Assembly (NCBI GenBank): GCA_951828515.1 | Contig: OX639992.1 | Coordinates: 3,512,217 to 3,576,216 of the forward strand | Direction of reading: 5' to 3' | Length of the DNA stretch: 64,000 nt | Source: an uncultured Poribacteria bacterium | Lineage (GTDB): Bacteria; Poribacteria; WGA-4E; WGA-3G | In this document: one piece after another, positions 8,202-16,456 of the stretch | Numbering within the stretch: position 1 is the first letter of the stretch | Layout: each line of letters opens with the position of its first letter | Program-made: the position numbers and the translations under genes | Notes under the pieces: model-generated | Told to the model about the DNA's origin: nothing | The model's database searches: none | Seen by the model: only the letters and a program-made list of their open reading frames with translations

Positions 8202-9197
8202 GCCAAGAGTGTCGGAGATAGACTGCCATACCTCATCTACAGTGATCTTTTTCATACAGATATTATCTTTGCATTTGTCTGTGAACTGCTTACACGGACT
8301 GCATGGAACATCGTGGCGGATGGTTTGGTGTAACCCACCGAGTGGTTGAAATCGGATATGATTGCCGGGACCGAACAGGGATACAGTAGGGGTTCCGACC
8401 GCTGCGGCAATGTGCATCGGACCGGTGTCGTTTGTGAGAAAGAGGTCGCATTTTTCAATACAGGCGGCTAACTCCCGAACCTGAAGATTGCCTGCAAACG
8501 GAATGGCACGCGCATCCATCAAATTCGCAACAGTATGCACAAGTTCTGACTCCTTTTGTCCACCGAAAATCAGGACCTCGGCATTGAAATGCTGAACCAG
8601 TCTGTCACCAATGGCTGCGAAGCGATCCGGCATCCATTCGCGCAGCTTCCATCCTGCCCCCGGAAAGACTCCCACCTTTAAACCCGTCTGCGTAACGCCT
8701 GCAGTGTCAAACCGCTGCGAGGCATCTGTGTACTCAGATTCAGCAAGAAACAGCTCAAGCCTTTGATCTACTGCTGGAATTCCAGCTGCATGCAACAGAT
8801 CAAAGTAGTGTGCTGTAGCGTGCTTGTTACCCTGCTCGGGGACTCGGGCAGTACAGAGTGCCCCTTTACCAATACGCTCGGTGGCACCGCTGAAATACAT
8901 CAGCAGCGCAGTGCGAAATTTTCGCTGCAGATCGATAGCCAGTGTGAACGCGCGTTCACGCAGCATGCGGACAGTCCGCAACATCTCGCCTGTATCCTTG
9001 TCTTTAGCGAACCGATCAAACGTAATTATCTCGTTAAGGTGTGGATTTTCTCGAAGGACCTCTGCCGACTGTTTTCCTACGAGCATAGCAATATACGCAT
9101 CCGGGAGATGCGCGCGAACCGCTCGAATAGCGGGTGTTGTAAGCACGATGTCGCCAAGAGAACTCAGGCGAATGAGCAGTATTTTTTCAGAAGCCAT
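8172..9197 (-). CDS. ADP-heptose:LPS heptosyltransferase family (GT9)
   Basis: This is a glycosyltransferase family 9 protein of about 341 residues. The N-terminal KILLIRLSSLGDIVLTTPAIRAV block and the C-terminal TNDTGPMHIAAAVGTPTVSLFGPGNH block are the two GT9 hallmarks. Such enzymes add heptose from ADP-heptose to the LPS inner core at the cytoplasmic membrane face. The chosen start, MASEKILLIRLS at 9197, lies 4 nt after the thiI stop and keeps the usual N terminus; an upstream in-frame start at 9224 would overlap thiI. Together with lpt genes near 48 kb it supports an LPS-bearing outer membrane. Confidence 0.9.
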   Translation of the reverse strand: MASEKILLIRLSSLGDIVLTTPAIRAVRAHLPDAYIAMLVGKQSAEVLRENPHLNEIITFDRFAKDKDTGEMLRTVRMLRERAFTLAIDLQRKFRTALLMYFSGATERIGKGALCTARVPEQGNKHATAHYFDLLHAAGIPAVDQRLELFLAESEYTDASQRFDTAGVTQTGLKVGVFPGAGWKLREWMPDRFAAIGDRLVQHFNAEVLIFGGQKESELVHTVANLMDARAIPFAGNLQVRELAACIEKCDLFLTNDTGPMHIAAAVGTPTVSLFGPGNHIRFQPLGGLHQTIRHDVPCSPCKQFTDKCKDNICMKKITVDEVWQSISDTLGSSARRLKNT

Positions 9198-9201
9198 CTG
9201 T

Positions 9202-10359
9202 TTAACCGATGACCCGTTTTTCAAGATTATTTAACGCCTCTTCAACCAACGTGTCGATATCTAAACCTGATTCTGCGTCGGCTAAATCGGTAAGCGATGC
9301 ACGGGTAGCGGGATGCTTGGGTACAAAGAGCGAACAACAATCTTGGTGTGGTCGTATGGATAGGTCAAAAGTACCGATTCGTTGTGCCTTTTCGATAATT
9401 TCAGCCTTGTCCTCGCCGATAAGTGGGCGTAGGATTGGGATGTCAGCGATCGCTTCAATCGTTCTGAGATTTGTTAGGGTTTGGGAAGCGACTTGTGCAA
9501 GGCTTTCGCCGGTGACGAGTGCTTCTGCATTCTCCATAGCCGCAACGCGCTGCGCGATGCGTGTCATCATTCGCCGATACAGGATGACCCTGAACGGGGT
9601 TGGTGTTGCGGCGACGATAATCTGCTGCAGTTCAGCAAACGGAACGAGATAGACAGTACTGCGATAGTTGGACACTGACAAAATTTGGGCAAGTTCAATC
9701 ACCTTCTCCAAGGAGGCTTTATCGGTATACGGATAACTGTAAAAGTGGATAAAAACGGCTTTCGCGCCACGTTTTATCATCTGCCATGCGGCGACAGGCG
9801 AATCGATCCCACCGGACAACATGACAAGTACTTTACCACTTACACCGACTGGCAATCCGCCAATCCCTGAGATCTTCTCGGTGGAGATATATGCCGCATT
9901 GTGTGTTATTTTCACCCAACATACCAAGTCGGGATTATGCATATCGGCACGCGTGCCCGTTTCCTTGACGAGATGCCCACCAACTTCCGCGCTCACCTGT
10001 GGAGAAGTTAGCGGAAAAGTTTTATCTGTCCGCCGTGTCTCAACTTTAAGGGATTCATAACAACCATCTTCGGTTTGCCTTAGAGCCGCCTCTTTAATGG
10101 CGGTGAGGTCTCTTTCGGTACGAATCGAGAGTTCAAAATGAGCGATGCCCATGACGTGTCGTAGGCGTCTCTTAACTTCAGTGATGTCAGTATCCTGACC
10201 AAGATGAACGAGTATTCTATCGTGAAGTCGCTCTACTTCTGCGTATCCTGTGCCACGCAGGGACAGTTTGATATTATTCACAAGCCGTTTCTCAAAAAAT
10301 ACCCTGTTTTTGCCTTTGAGTCCGACTTCGGCGTAATGAACACTAAATAATTCTTCCAT
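9202..10359 (-). CDS. thiI: tRNA 4-thiouridine synthetase ThiI
   Basis: This enzyme activates U8 of tRNA by adenylation for sulfur transfer, and in some species also supplies sulfur for thiamin. It has an N-terminal ferredoxin-like/THUMP region (YAEVGLKGKNRVFFEKRL near the start), then the PP-loop LVMLSGGIDSPVAAWQMIKRG. With this start it is 385 residues, so the C-terminal rhodanese domain found in E. coli is absent, as in many bacteria. The start MEELFSVHYAEVGLKG at 10359 was chosen because the leader ends there; the longer frame reads into the leader. The downstream glycosyltransferase follows after 4 nt. Confidence 0.92.
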   Translation of the reverse strand: MEELFSVHYAEVGLKGKNRVFFEKRLVNNIKLSLRGTGYAEVERLHDRILVHLGQDTDITEVKRRLRHVMGIAHFELSIRTERDLTAIKEAALRQTEDGCYESLKVETRRTDKTFPLTSPQVSAEVGGHLVKETGTRADMHNPDLVCWVKITHNAAYISTEKISGIGGLPVGVSGKVLVMLSGGIDSPVAAWQMIKRGAKAVFIHFYSYPYTDKASLEKVIELAQILSVSNYRSTVYLVPFAELQQIIVAATPTPFRVILYRRMMTRIAQRVAAMENAEALVTGESLAQVASQTLTNLRTIEAIADIPILRPLIGEDKAEIIEKAQRIGTFDLSIRPHQDCCSLFVPKHPATRASLTDLADAESGLDIDTLVEEALNNLEKRVIG

Positions 10360-10436
10360 TTTTAAATTTTTTAATTTCTGGTCCCGTGGGCTAAAGTAGT
10401 GCCCAAGCAAAAAGCCCTTCCATTTCATTACGGGCA
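10360..10436 (-). promoter_or_regulatory. Variant leader element before thiI
   Basis: Read on the minus strand this copy has GCCC-GTAATGAAATGGAA-GGGC (10414-10435), the same loop sequence as the yqeK copy. A second hairpin GGGC...GCCC follows, then GGGACCAG and an A/T tract to the ATG. The CCGCAAGG motif is replaced by GGGACCAG, as in the nadB copy. Confidence 0.65.
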
Positions 10437-10504
10437 AGTTTCTGGTTAATTCGGGACTGGGTCTGAGAATTTGTGCGTTTTTTCGCTTCTTTTCTTTCTA
10501 CTGC

Positions 10505-11239
10505 CTACGAAGTCCGAACAACATCTGTCAAACGAAAGTGAAGTTTTGCCACATCCCCCAAAGCATCACTTCCGTGCAGTGTGATAAACGCTTTACCTGC
10601 TTCCACGACTTGATACGAGCCTCTCGGTAAGCAAATCTCATATTCTTCGGACAGCGTTTCCATTCTACTCAGGAAAGCATCACGAGCGATAATAGAAGCT
10701 GCTGCAACGGCGATGTCCCGTTCTGCCTTTGGAACCTGTAGTATCTCCATTTCTAAAGGTATACGATCAGAAAATCTGCCTTGAAGTGGAGTGGAGGTCC
10801 TATGTTGTAATTGTTGACCACTGTTCATCCGGTGACGCAACTGCTGCGTGATGAGGTCATCTTTAGAAAACCTGTCAACAAGCACGTGTTTCGCGCCTAC
10901 CCGGGTCGCTAAGGTATGAATAGCTTCCGCATGAAGCGATGCCAAAAGGTGATTGAGATTTTGCCCTCGTCTACGGAACTCGTTATAGAGGGAATTATAC
11001 TCGATGGGTATCCTTTCCACAACGACGATGTGCCGTTCATAGCGAGTGTGCATTAATTCAGCAAGGTCACGTATACGGCGATTTGACAGGGTTTTCCCAT
11101 CAGCAACGCCCAAATCGGCGAGGGTTTCTCGACAGTCTGCGTCTACATAAACAGCCGCGACGACGAGGGAGCCGAAATAATCACCCTTTCCTGCTTCATC
11201 CGTGCCAATCCATGTGTCCCAATTATGTATTGCGTTCAT
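10505..11239 (-). CDS. rnhC: Ribonuclease HIII
   Basis: This 244-residue protein cleaves the RNA strand of RNA-DNA hybrids. The active-site opening GTDEAGKGDYFGSLVVAAVYV (about 13-33) is the HII/HIII DEAGRG motif in the form typical of HIII, and later acidic residues appear in LVDRFSKDD and in AASIIARDAF. The N-terminal TBP-like extension of classical RNase HIII is missing, so this is a short form and the HII versus HIII label is less certain than the catalytic family. It is followed by thiI on the same strand after a 68-bp spacer plus the leader. Confidence 0.82.
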   Translation of the reverse strand: MNAIHNWDTWIGTDEAGKGDYFGSLVVAAVYVDADCRETLADLGVADGKTLSNRRIRDLAELMHTRYERHIVVVERIPIEYNSLYNEFRRRGQNLNHLLASLHAEAIHTLATRVGAKHVLVDRFSKDDLITQQLRHRMNSGQQLQHRTSTPLQGRFSDRIPLEMEILQVPKAERDIAVAAASIIARDAFLSRMETLSEEYEICLPRGSYQVVEAGKAFITLHGSDALGDVAKLHFRLTDVVRTS

Positions 11240-11288
11240 TTCACTTGTTGGATTCTATTCACCTTGTGTTTCAGTGTCGGTTCTGTTT

Positions 11289-11858
11289 TTATGCTGAATT
11301 TTGAAGTAAGGCGAATTTGGTAACCTGTTCGCCGACTGCTTTGACACGCACAGTCAATTCAGCATCGTGTAAATTACCGTCCGCATCAAACGCCTCAGAT
11401 GAGTTTGGGATTGATGCGTCATTCGGTACGACCCATGCGTGAAGGGCAGTGCCTACCGTCCGCAACATGGAAAGCGCATTCACCGCACCCATTCGTCCGC
11501 CCGATACACCGATGAGCCCAATCACCTTATTCTCAAATTCATCAAATCCCATCAGATCGAGCGCGCTTTTAAGGACACCACTGAAGCTGCCGTGGTATTC
11601 AGGCGATCCGAGAAGTATGCCGTGTGCACGTTTCACCTTTTCCCGCAGCTTAAAAACGCCAGGTGGATAATCACTTTCACTCGCAACAGAGCCTTGAAAA
11701 ACGAGGTCATATTCACCGAGTTCAAGCAACTCAACTTCAGCACCTGCTTCTTTAGCAGCGGAGAGTGCGATTCGGAGCGCAGCGTGCGTTGAACTACCCT
11801 GTCGCAAACTCCCACAGATGGCAACGACATAGATGGATCGAGCATCGGTACCCTTCAT
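11289..11858 (-). CDS. NAD(P)H-dependent FMN reductase family protein
   Basis: This is a flavodoxin-fold oxidoreductase of about 189 residues. The FMN-binding loop VAICGSLRQGSSTHAALRIAL lies near the N terminus, and GILLGSPEYHGSFSGVLKSALDLM in the middle is the family's second flavin-contact segment, followed by VIGLIGVSGGRMGAVNAL. The family reduces FMN, quinones or azo compounds with NAD(P)H in the cytosol. The ATG at 11858 was chosen because AAAGGG lies just before it; an upstream in-frame start at 11903 would add 15 unconserved residues. It is followed on the same strand by rnhC after a 49-bp gap. Confidence 0.88.
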   Translation of the reverse strand: MKGTDARSIYVVAICGSLRQGSSTHAALRIALSAAKEAGAEVELLELGEYDLVFQGSVASESDYPPGVFKLREKVKRAHGILLGSPEYHGSFSGVLKSALDLMGFDEFENKVIGLIGVSGGRMGAVNALSMLRTVGTALHAWVVPNDASIPNSSEAFDADGNLHDAELTVRVKAVGEQVTKFALLQNSA

Positions 11859-11997
11859 TTCAGTATCCCTTTCAGAAAAATAATATAACACAATCTTCGT
11901 CAAATCAGTATCACTTATCTAAATCCATTGAACTTCAACTGAGCATACCACAGAAATAGAGGTATGTCAACAGAAAATGCGCGTCTGTAGATTTTTC

Positions 11998-12027
11998 TTG
12001 ACATATTTAAGTTTTTTCTTGTATTCT
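11998..12027 (+). promoter_or_regulatory. Sigma70-type promoter of first LamG gene
   Basis: TTGACA at 11998-12003 and TATTCT at 12022-12027 are separated by 18 bp. The same arrangement (TTGACA, 18 bp, TATCAT) precedes the paralogous gene at 13094-13123, inside a longer conserved block. The transcribed leader has a GCGAGT/ACTCGC hairpin and then a GAGGAGG ribosome-binding site. Confidence 0.7.
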
Positions 12028-12105
12028 ATTCCTGTGAGTTCAAACGCGAGTTTTTCTGACTCGCACGGTACGTTAATTTCGATTTAGACATGAGGAGGTT
12101 TACTC

Positions 12106-12897
12106 ATGCGTTTAATGTTGTATTTATTTGCCGTTGCCTTCCTAATGGTAGGTAGCGCGCTCACTACACACGCCACAGTCACAGACGACGGTTTAATCCT
12201 TTACTTCAGTTTCGATGAAGCAAAAAATGGAACAGTCGCAGATGAAACAGGCGGCGGGAATGATGGCGCAGTTGATGGAGCAGAGATTGCCACTGATGAA
12301 AAAATCTACGGTAAAGGATCGTTGTTATGCGATGATGGTGATGACGGTGTATCGGTTGATTCTTTTCAAGCATTAGAAGACTATACAGACAACTCCTATC
12401 TCTTCTGGCTCAATTTCACCGATGTGAATTCCGGTGCTTGGAATCAAATTATAGCAAAAAAAGCACCCGGTTCTGACCGTTCTCCCGGAATATGGACCTG
12501 TAACCGCGCCAGTTTGCATATCCACTACCGGTTTAACCCCGGTAACCAAGGCACACTCTGTGCAGGTCCCGATGGAGAAGATGACGAATTCGCAGTCGGT
12601 GACTGGCATCACATCGCAGGGGTCAAAGACGGTGACACGTTGAGATTCTATGTGGATGGTGAAGAAGTTGTGGAACAGACTGTTCCGGCGAGCCACGCGC
12701 AAGGTGCAGAAAAACTCTATATCGGTAAAACGGGTTACGCCTCCGCTCTCTTCTATATCGATGACCTTTATGTCTACGATAGAGCGGTCAGTGCCGACGA
12801 GGTTGGAACAATTATGGAGGGTGGACTTCTTACCCCTGTTGAGCCTCAGGACAAACTCGCCACGACGTGGGGGCAATTGAAAACACGCCGTGATTAA
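12106..12897 (+). CDS. Secreted LamG/concanavalin-like exoprotein (paralogue 1)
   Basis: This 263-residue protein has a signal peptide (MRLMLYLFAVAFLMVGSA, cleavage near THA), followed by one LamG/laminin-G-like jelly roll. Family landmarks are LILYFSFDEAKNGTVADETGGGNDG at the start of the domain, DWHHIAGVKDGDTLRFYVDGEEV and YIDDLYVYDRAVSADEVGTIM at its end. Such domains bind glycans or act as surface modules; no enzyme motif is seen. The last residues end KLATTWGQLK plus a basic tail, nearly identical in the adjacent paralogue, which suggests a C-terminal address signal. A GAGGAGGT site precedes the ATG. Confidence 0.85.
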   Translation: MRLMLYLFAVAFLMVGSALTTHATVTDDGLILYFSFDEAKNGTVADETGGGNDGAVDGAEIATDEKIYGKGSLLCDDGDDGVSVDSFQALEDYTDNSYLFWLNFTDVNSGAWNQIIAKKAPGSDRSPGIWTCNRASLHIHYRFNPGNQGTLCAGPDGEDDEFAVGDWHHIAGVKDGDTLRFYVDGEEVVEQTVPASHAQGAEKLYIGKTGYASALFYIDDLYVYDRAVSADEVGTIMEGGLLTPVEPQDKLATTWGQLKTRRD

Positions 12898-12913
12898 TTT
12901 CGCAACACAAAAG

Positions 12914-12939
12914 GTGGGGTGGCTCTCCTGTCATCCCAC
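12914..12939 (+). terminator. Candidate terminator after first LamG gene
   Basis: GTGGGGTG can pair with CATCCCAC (8 bp, one wobble) around a 10-nt loop. Only a short T-containing run follows, so efficiency is uncertain. Confidence 0.45.
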
Positions 12940-13093
12940 ATCCATTTTCCCACCTGTATCTGCCTGATCCTCAAAATTTTTATTATAGTAAATAGACACG
13001 GATCCGAAAGCCAGCAATAAATATACATAGCTGAAATCTGACATCATCTATTTTTTTGTAGGAGGATCAGAAAGTTCCAGACACAGATTTTTC

Positions 13094-13123
13094 TTGACAC
13101 ATTTAAGTCTTTTCTTGTATCAT
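13094..13123 (+). promoter_or_regulatory. Sigma70-type promoter of second LamG gene
   Basis: TTGACA at 13094-13099 and TATCAT at 13118-13123 have an 18-bp spacer. The surrounding bases match the promoter of the first LamG gene closely, indicating that the gene and its control region were duplicated together. The gap 12898-13204 otherwise contains no gene. Confidence 0.7.
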
Positions 13124-13204
13124 ATTCTTACGAGTTAAAACGCGGGTCTTTTTTCTGGCTCGCACGGTAAGTTAATTTTGTTTTAGACATGAGGAGGTAT
13201 GCTC

Positions 13205-13999
13205 ATGCGTTCGATGATATATCTGTTCGTCGTTGCTCTACTGATAGTAAGCAGCGCACTCACCACACATGCGGCAAATGTTGAAGATAAAGGTTTAATC
13301 CTTTACTTCAGTTTCGATGAGGCAAAAGGCGGAAATCTTGTAGATGGAACCGGTGGCGGAAACGATGGTGAAATAGTTGATGGAGCGAAGATCGTCAAGG
13401 ATGAAGTCGTCCACGGTAATGGCGCAATGTTATTCGCAAAACCTGGGGATAGCGTGACAGTCGATTCTTTCAAAGAATTAGAAGACTATACGGACAACTC
13501 CTATCTCTTCTGGCTCAACTTTACGGATCCGAACTCCGGGGGCTGGGATCAAATTATTGCGAAAAAAGCCCCTGGCTCTGACCGTTCACCCGGTATCTGG
13601 ACCTGTAACCGTGTGCCTTTGCACATCCACTACCGGTTCAATCCAGGGAATGCCGGAAGCCATTGTGTTGGTCCTGATGGAGAAGGTGATACATTTGATG
13701 AAAATAAATGGTATCACATTGCTGGTATAAAAGAAGGTACCGACTTCCTGTTTTACATCGATGGCGAAGAGGTTGATAAACAGACTGTTCCGAAGGATCA
13801 CGCACAAGGTGAAGAGAAACTTTACATCGGTAGAACGGGTTATAATGCTGCGAAATTCTACATCGACGATCTCTACGTTTACGACAGAGCTCTCAGCGAT
13901 AAAGAGATTGTAAGCGTTATGGACGGAGAACTGCTCCCTGTTGAACCTGAGGACAAGGTCGCTACGACGTGGGGGCAGTTGAAAGAGCGTCGTGACTAA
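13205..13999 (+). CDS. Secreted LamG/concanavalin-like exoprotein (paralogue 2)
   Basis: This is a tandem paralogue of the preceding gene, about 264 residues, with the same signal peptide type, one LamG-like domain and the same C-terminal ATTWGQLK tail plus basic residues. The two proteins share long identical runs, for example DYTDNSYLFWLNFTD and APGSDRSPGIWTCNR. The start at 13205 matches the paralogue and lies 6 nt after GAGGAGGT; the ATG at 13199 abuts that site too closely. The pair may be co-displayed or may diversify surface binding. Confidence 0.85.
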   Translation: MRSMIYLFVVALLIVSSALTTHAANVEDKGLILYFSFDEAKGGNLVDGTGGGNDGEIVDGAKIVKDEVVHGNGAMLFAKPGDSVTVDSFKELEDYTDNSYLFWLNFTDPNSGGWDQIIAKKAPGSDRSPGIWTCNRVPLHIHYRFNPGNAGSHCVGPDGEGDTFDENKWYHIAGIKEGTDFLFYIDGEEVDKQTVPKDHAQGEEKLYIGRTGYNAAKFYIDDLYVYDRALSDKEIVSVMDGELLPVEPEDKVATTWGQLKERRD

Positions 14000-14018
14000 T
14001 TTCACACCCTGAAATGTT

Positions 14019-14040
14019 GGGACGGCTTCCGCGCCGTCCC
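14019..14040 (+). terminator. Hairpin terminator after second LamG gene
   Basis: GGGACGGC-TTCCGC-GCCGTCCC is a perfect 8-bp stem 20 bp after the stop codon. The following sequence is only moderately T-rich. Confidence 0.6.
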
Positions 14041-14095
14041 ACATCTGTTCTCTCATCCGCGTATGTTTACGCATCAACACCGTCTGCTTCCCGCA

Positions 14096-15421
14096 ATGAA
14101 AACGCTAATCACCTTCTTCGTTCTGCTCATTTCATGTGTCCCGATGCAAGGATGGTGCAATACTGAGCAGGAACTCAACAGCAGGATTGAACGCGGGGTG
14201 CGCTACCTTGATGCGGAACAGTACGATCTGGCACTCGCCGAATTTCAAACCATCCGAAAAGAATTCACGATATCAGAGAGCATTGGGAGTCTCGCCGAAT
14301 GCTATATCGGTATTATCTATCAGGAACTCAACAGTTTAAGCGAGGCGATAACAGCATATCAAGGTGCTTTGACACTGAAAGCACCACAGGATGTGCATGG
14401 AACTGCACACCTTCACTTAGGCATCGTTTACAAAACACAAGGCAAATTGACGCATGCTGAAAACCATCTTAAACAAGCATTTGCCCTGCTGCCTGAAACC
14501 TCAGAAGTACACATCCATCTCGGTGATGTGTATATACAACAACACCGATTGAACGCAGCCGAAGATGCTTATCGTGAAGGTATCCGTTTAAATCCGGATC
14601 ATACTGAATCTTATTACGGACTCGGGAGGGTGTCAGAACTACAGAATCGTCTACAACAAGCAATGGAATATTACGATGCCGCGCTCGTGCGAAATCAGTA
14701 TCTATCACAGGCACACTATCGGCGCGCCCTCACCTATCGGCGGCTTGGGAACAGTGAGCAAGCCGCGGCGGCTATGGCACAGTTCCAACACCTGAAAACT
14801 TACGAGGATACGGTACACCAGTTTCGGGAGGCACTCTATACGAATCCGAACCTACCGATGCTATACATCAAATTAGGGGAACTTCACGAGGCGTATGGCA
14901 ATTTAACGGCAGCAGTTCGGATTTACGAAACTGCTACACAGGTGCATCCGTCTTTTTTACCAGTATACACTCACCTCGGTGAGGTCTTCATCAAACAACG
15001 AGCCTTTGAAAAAGCGGCACTGGCATATCAGAAATCTACAGAAATCGAGCCAAACGACTCACAGACGTGGCTGAAGTTAGGCGTTATTTATATCAATCAA
15101 CAGCGGTTTGACCCAGCGATTGCAGCGTTCAAGCGTGCAATTGTTGTAGATAGCACAGCCGCGGAAGCATATAACAACTTAGCACGCCTTTATGCGGGAC
15201 TTGGTAAAGAGATGCAACAGGCAATTGACTTAGCAAAGCACGCTGTCTCTTTAGCACCAACTGCAAGACACTACGATACGCTCGCATACACCTACTACCG
15301 CAATGCCCAATATGCAGAAGCTTTAGAAGCGATTCATCAGGCTATCGCGCTGGCACCGAATACTGACGGATACAGCAAACTCCTATCGAAAATTCAGGCG
15401 GCACAAAAGGAGAACAGATGA
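14096..15421 (+). CDS. Exported TPR-repeat protein
   Basis: This protein of about 441 residues has an N-terminal signal peptide (MKTLITFFVLLISCVPMQG) and then tandem tetratricopeptide repeats almost to the C terminus. Clear repeat cores are AHLHLGIVYKTQGKLTHAENHLKQAF, VHIHLGDVYIQQHRLNAAEDAY, SYYGLGRVSELQNRLQQAMEYY, TWLKLGVIYINQQRFDPAIAAFKRA and AYNNLARLYAGLG. TPR arrays mediate protein-protein contacts, here presumably in the periplasm. The start at 14096 gives the best signal sequence; the longer frame from 14063 adds a polar segment before it. It follows the LamG pair after a terminator, so it may be transcribed alone. Confidence 0.85.
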   Translation: MKTLITFFVLLISCVPMQGWCNTEQELNSRIERGVRYLDAEQYDLALAEFQTIRKEFTISESIGSLAECYIGIIYQELNSLSEAITAYQGALTLKAPQDVHGTAHLHLGIVYKTQGKLTHAENHLKQAFALLPETSEVHIHLGDVYIQQHRLNAAEDAYREGIRLNPDHTESYYGLGRVSELQNRLQQAMEYYDAALVRNQYLSQAHYRRALTYRRLGNSEQAAAAMAQFQHLKTYEDTVHQFREALYTNPNLPMLYIKLGELHEAYGNLTAAVRIYETATQVHPSFLPVYTHLGEVFIKQRAFEKAALAYQKSTEIEPNDSQTWLKLGVIYINQQRFDPAIAAFKRAIVVDSTAAEAYNNLARLYAGLGKEMQQAIDLAKHAVSLAPTARHYDTLAYTYYRNAQYAEALEAIHQAIALAPNTDGYSKLLSKIQAAQKENR

Positions 15422-15443
15422 AGACATCGGGTATGACGACTAC

Positions 15444-15539
15444 ATGACTGCAGAACTCCCCGTTGATCGAGACAATCCGGAAGGCAGGGTGCATAGTATC
15501 AGTGATGATATGGACAGGATTATCGCTGGGACTGTTTAA
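15444..15539 (+). CDS. Possible 31-residue ORF or gene remnant before nagB
   Basis: A small frame starts at an ATG 23 bp after the TPR gene's stop and ends at TAA. The frame stays open upstream into the TPR gene's last codons in another phase, giving DEDIGYDDYMTAELPVDRD. It has an acidic, coding-like composition but no clear ribosome-binding site. It may be the tail of a lost gene rather than a functional peptide. Confidence 0.25.
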   Translation: MTAELPVDRDNPEGRVHSISDDMDRIIAGTV

Positions 15540-15590
15540 CACTAAACCTAAAAAACGCTAACGCACTTAGAAAGTGCCTCTACGAAATAA

Positions 15591-16382
15591 ATGGAAGTTA
15601 TTATTCAACCGACCTATGCACAACTCGTGTCGGTTTCAGCCGGAATTATCCGAGACGCACTCCGAAAAAAGCCGAATCTCGTTTTGGGATTGGCTACCGG
15701 TAGCACGCCGATCGGGCTTTATGAAACTTTGGCGCGGATGCACAAAACGGAGGAACTCGATTTCTCATCCGTGACGACTTTTAACCTTGATGAGTATGTC
15801 GGGATTCCACCGAATCATCCGCATAGTTACCACACCTTCATGACGACCCACTTCTTTAACGCCGTTAATATTCCCGCTGAGAACTGCCATATCCCGCAAA
15901 GTACGGCTGAGGCACACGAAGAATTTTGTGAACAGTACGAAGCGGCAATTGTAAACGCGGGTGGCATTGATATCCAAGTGCTCGGTATTGGAAAAGATGG
16001 CCATATCGGTTTTAATGAACCAAGTTCATCTTTGGGATCCCGGACCCGTATCAAGACGTTGACTCAGAGTACGCTGGAAGCGAACGCGCCGCATTTCGGT
16101 GGAACTGTGGATGCAGTGCCAAAAATGGCGATTACGATGGGAGTAGGCACGATTATGGAAGCGAGACAGTGTCTGCTGTTGGCAAGTGGTGAATCGAAAG
16201 CGGAAGCGGTTGCTCACGCTGTGGAAGGACCTATCACAGCGGAGGTGCCAGCATCGGTGTTACAGATGCATCCGCGAACGGTTGTCATCATCGACGAGGC
16301 AGCGGCTTCGCAATTGAAACGTGTAGATTATTATAAACAGGTTTATACGAACAAGCAGAAGTTATTGTCCCAAGAACACTAA
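15591..16382 (+). CDS. nagB: Glucosamine-6-phosphate deaminase NagB
   Basis: This 263-residue enzyme converts glucosamine 6-phosphate to fructose 6-phosphate and ammonia in the cytosol, the last step of N-acetylglucosamine use. Family motifs are present: LGLATGSTPIGLYETL (about 32-47), the catalytic TTFNLDEYVGIPPNHPHSY, VLGIGKDGHIGFNEPSSSLGSRTR and the C-terminal GPITAEVPASVLQMH. Length is typical. No nagA or transporter is adjacent, so regulation by local context cannot be inferred. There is no strong ribosome-binding site before the ATG. Confidence 0.95.
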   Translation: MEVIIQPTYAQLVSVSAGIIRDALRKKPNLVLGLATGSTPIGLYETLARMHKTEELDFSSVTTFNLDEYVGIPPNHPHSYHTFMTTHFFNAVNIPAENCHIPQSTAEAHEEFCEQYEAAIVNAGGIDIQVLGIGKDGHIGFNEPSSSLGSRTRIKTLTQSTLEANAPHFGGTVDAVPKMAITMGVGTIMEARQCLLLASGESKAEAVAHAVEGPITAEVPASVLQMHPRTVVIIDEAAASQLKRVDYYKQVYTNKQKLLSQEH

Positions 16383-16456
16383 CTTTCTGTTGTGTTAAAT
16401 CGATACGCTTGGAGAGTCCAGATAAGGGTGTGGAAAATAGCGGACTGCGACAATTC

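Noticed and set aside
12106-13999. Adhesin or toxin role for the LamG pair
   Set aside because: Only a LamG-like domain and a signal peptide are visible; nothing supports a specific activity.
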